This document shows, in pieces, positions 14,606-15,242 of a stretch of 15,242 nt of DNA. The stretch is taken from positions 1 to 15,242 of the forward strand of contig JAZDMF010000069.1 of the NCBI GenBank assembly GCA_043801235.1. The letters are read 5' to 3'. The stretch is from DAOQAK01 sp043801235. GTDB lineage: Bacteria > Bacteroidota > Bacteroidia > Bacteroidales > CG2-30-32-10. The notes beneath the pieces are model-generated. The model did no database searches and was not told the origin of the DNA. It worked only from the letters and a program-made list of their open reading frames with translations. A program made the translations under genes and the position numbers. Positions within the stretch are counted from its first letter, which is position 1; each line of letters starts with the position of its first letter.

Positions 14606-14758
14606 TTACTGTTTTTTCAGCGAATCGGATTTGACATCGCTGTTATCTATCCTCCCGCCAGCAGTAGAAGATAATTTTCCCTGCGCGCCGCAAGAGGGAA
14701 GAATAATTACGCCCAGGATGATTATCATTAGGCTGTAAATTGAAATTCGTGTTTTCAT
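14606..14758 (-). CDS. Small predicted lipoprotein, 50 residues
   Basis: Reading the minus strand from ATG at 14758 gives 50 codons and a TAA at 14606-14608. The protein starts MKTRISIYSLMIIILGVIIL and continues PSCGAQGKLSS. This is a classic lipoprotein signal with lipobox L-P-S-C and acylation predicted at C23, leaving a mature part of only 28 residues that is polar and ends DSLKKQ. A TAnnTTTG element lies 16 nt upstream of the start. A clean signal, promoter and co-directional lipoprotein neighbour argue that this is a real gene although it is very short. No function can be named. Confidence 0.65.
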   Translation of the reverse strand: MKTRISIYSLMIIILGVIILPSCGAQGKLSSTAGGRIDNSDVKSDSLKKQ

Positions 14759-14774
14759 AAATAAGATTTTTTAT

Positions 14775-14782
14775 CAAAAATA
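14775..14782 (-). promoter_or_regulatory. Candidate -7 promoter element for the lipoprotein pair
   Basis: On the minus strand the sequence is TATTTTTG, matching TAnnTTTG, 16 nt before the ATG at 14758. No clear -33 TTTG is visible upstream. Confidence 0.4.
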
Positions 14783-14882
14783 GGATAATTATTTAAATTA
14801 AGCATTGCAGTTAAAATTTCATAAAATCCATACTCATAATTCCATTAATAAAATTGTCACCAATATTGCCACCGCACAAAAC

Positions 14883-14918
14883 AAAAACCATTGATTATCA
14901 ATTCAATCAATGGTTTTT
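14883..14918 (-). terminator. Terminator downstream of tRNA-Gln
   Basis: AAAAACCATTGATT (14883-14896) and AATCAATGGTTTTT (14905-14918) form a perfect 14-bp stem with an 8-nt loop. On the minus strand the stem ends in TTTTTG followed by more T, 4 nt past the tRNA 3' end. Its symmetry means it could also work on the plus strand. Confidence 0.8.
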
Positions 14919-14921
14919 AAG

Positions 14922-14994
14922 TTGTCCTGTCAGGGGTCGAACCTGAACTCTTCTGCTCCAGAGGCAGACGTGTTGCCAGTTACACCACAGGACA
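14922..14994 (-). tRNA. trnQ: tRNA-Gln, anticodon CTG
   Basis: The minus strand folds as a complete cloverleaf of 73 nt. The acceptor stem pairs TGTCCTG (5' end at 14994) with CAGGACA. The D stem is GTGT/ACAC. The anticodon stem TCTGC/GCAGA carries the loop CTCTGGA, with anticodon CTG at 14959-14961 reading codon CAG (glutamine). The T arm is TCAGG-TTCGACC-CCTGA. The discriminator base is A, and CCA is not encoded (ACTT follows). It has its own promoter-like element and terminator. Confidence 0.95.
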
Positions 14995-15003
14995 TTGAGG
15001 GGG

Positions 15004-15011
15004 CAAATTTA
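15004..15011 (-). promoter_or_regulatory. Candidate -7 promoter element of tRNA-Gln
   Basis: On the minus strand the sequence is TAAATTTG, an exact TAnnTTTG match ending 9 nt before the tRNA 5' end, which fits a short leader. It lies between the purN stop and the tRNA. Confidence 0.5.
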
Positions 15012-15042
15012 CATATTTTCTGAAAAAAGAAAAAATATATTT

Positions 15043-15242
15043 TTAAAGTGAAATTTCTTTGATCACTTTCTCAATTATCTGCGGATAATACTGATATTCC
15101 AGTTCATGTATCCGTGCAGCAAGCGTTTCGGGCGTATCGTTTTTCATCACATCGCAGCGCACCTGGAAAATAATATCACCCTCATCGTAATTTTCATTCA
15201 CAAAATGTATGCTAATGCCGGATAGTTTTTCGCCGGCAGCGA
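15043..15242 (-). CDS. purN: Phosphoribosylglycinamide formyltransferase (GART), C-terminal part
   Basis: Only the last 65 residues are in the window; the gene continues beyond the right edge. The enzyme transfers a formyl group from 10-formyl-tetrahydrofolate to GAR in purine synthesis. The visible part shows GISIHFVNENYDEGDIIFQ, equivalent to the E. coli segment SVHFVTDELDGGPVILQ, with the conserved histidine and the catalytic-site aspartate seven residues later. It is followed by DTPETLAARIHELEYQYYP, the usual PurN tail. The stop codon is at 15043-15045, 48 nt before the tRNA 5' end on the same strand. Confidence 0.9.
   Translation of the reverse strand, partial: AAGEKLSGISIHFVNENYDEGDIIFQVRCDVMKNDTPETLAARIHELEYQYYPQIIEKVIKEISL

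Noticed and set aside
14328..14738. Plus-strand open frame of 136 codons across the two lipoprotein genes
   Set aside because: It runs antisense to two frames with lipoprotein signals, and its translation has no recognisable features.
14922..14994. tRNA-Gln as an integration (att) site
   Set aside because: No integrase, mobility gene or duplicated tRNA 3' end was found in the flanking sequence.

Overview
This window looks like a chromosomal segment of a member of the Bacteroidota. The evidence is: two secreted proteins end in type IX secretion (T9SS) C-terminal sorting domains; several gene starts are preceded by the Bacteroidota promoter motif TAnnTTTG and lack a clear Shine-Dalgarno; the sequence is AT-rich; and it carries a FucP-type sugar transporter, a GH92 mannosidase and signal peptides ending in S-Q or A-Q. 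I saw no transposase, integrase, phage gene or CRISPR array.

Layout. Positions 1-2595 hold the 3' end of an Asp-box (beta-propeller-like) surface protein and a complete multidomain surface protein, both T9SS cargo and separated by a rho-independent terminator. Positions 2596-2918 are non-coding, with a palindromic repeat, a terminator, a LacI-type operator-like site and a promoter. Positions 2919-13154 hold a block of six co-directional genes: LacI-family regulator, FucP-type sugar transporter, ROK sugar kinase, GH20 beta-hexosaminidase, a TPR membrane protein, and GH92 alpha-mannosidase. The strand then flips. From right to left on the minus strand lie the 3' end of purN, tRNA-Gln(CTG) with its own promoter and terminator, a 50-residue lipoprotein, a 215-residue lipoprotein, and a divergent GroES-like protein.

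How the genes fit together. The six-gene block reads as a small salvage locus for N-acetylglucosamine- and mannose-containing glycans such as N-glycans. GH92 and GH20 carry export signals but neither a T9SS domain nor a lipobox, so they probably act in the periplasm. The transporter would bring the released monosaccharide across the inner membrane, the ROK enzyme would phosphorylate it, and the LacI protein would sense sugar and control transcription. No SusC/SusD pair and no nagA/nagB are in the window, so this is not a classic polysaccharide utilisation locus. The substrate assignment is inference from families.

No clearly new defence or mobile system is visible. The less ordinary points are: two families of palindromic intergenic repeats, one of which follows two successive genes of the sugar locus; a sugar transporter that appears to carry two extra membrane helices; a TPR membrane protein with the layout of a sensor but no output domain; a LacI operator overlapping its own promoter; and an uncatalogued-looking pair of small lipoproteins.
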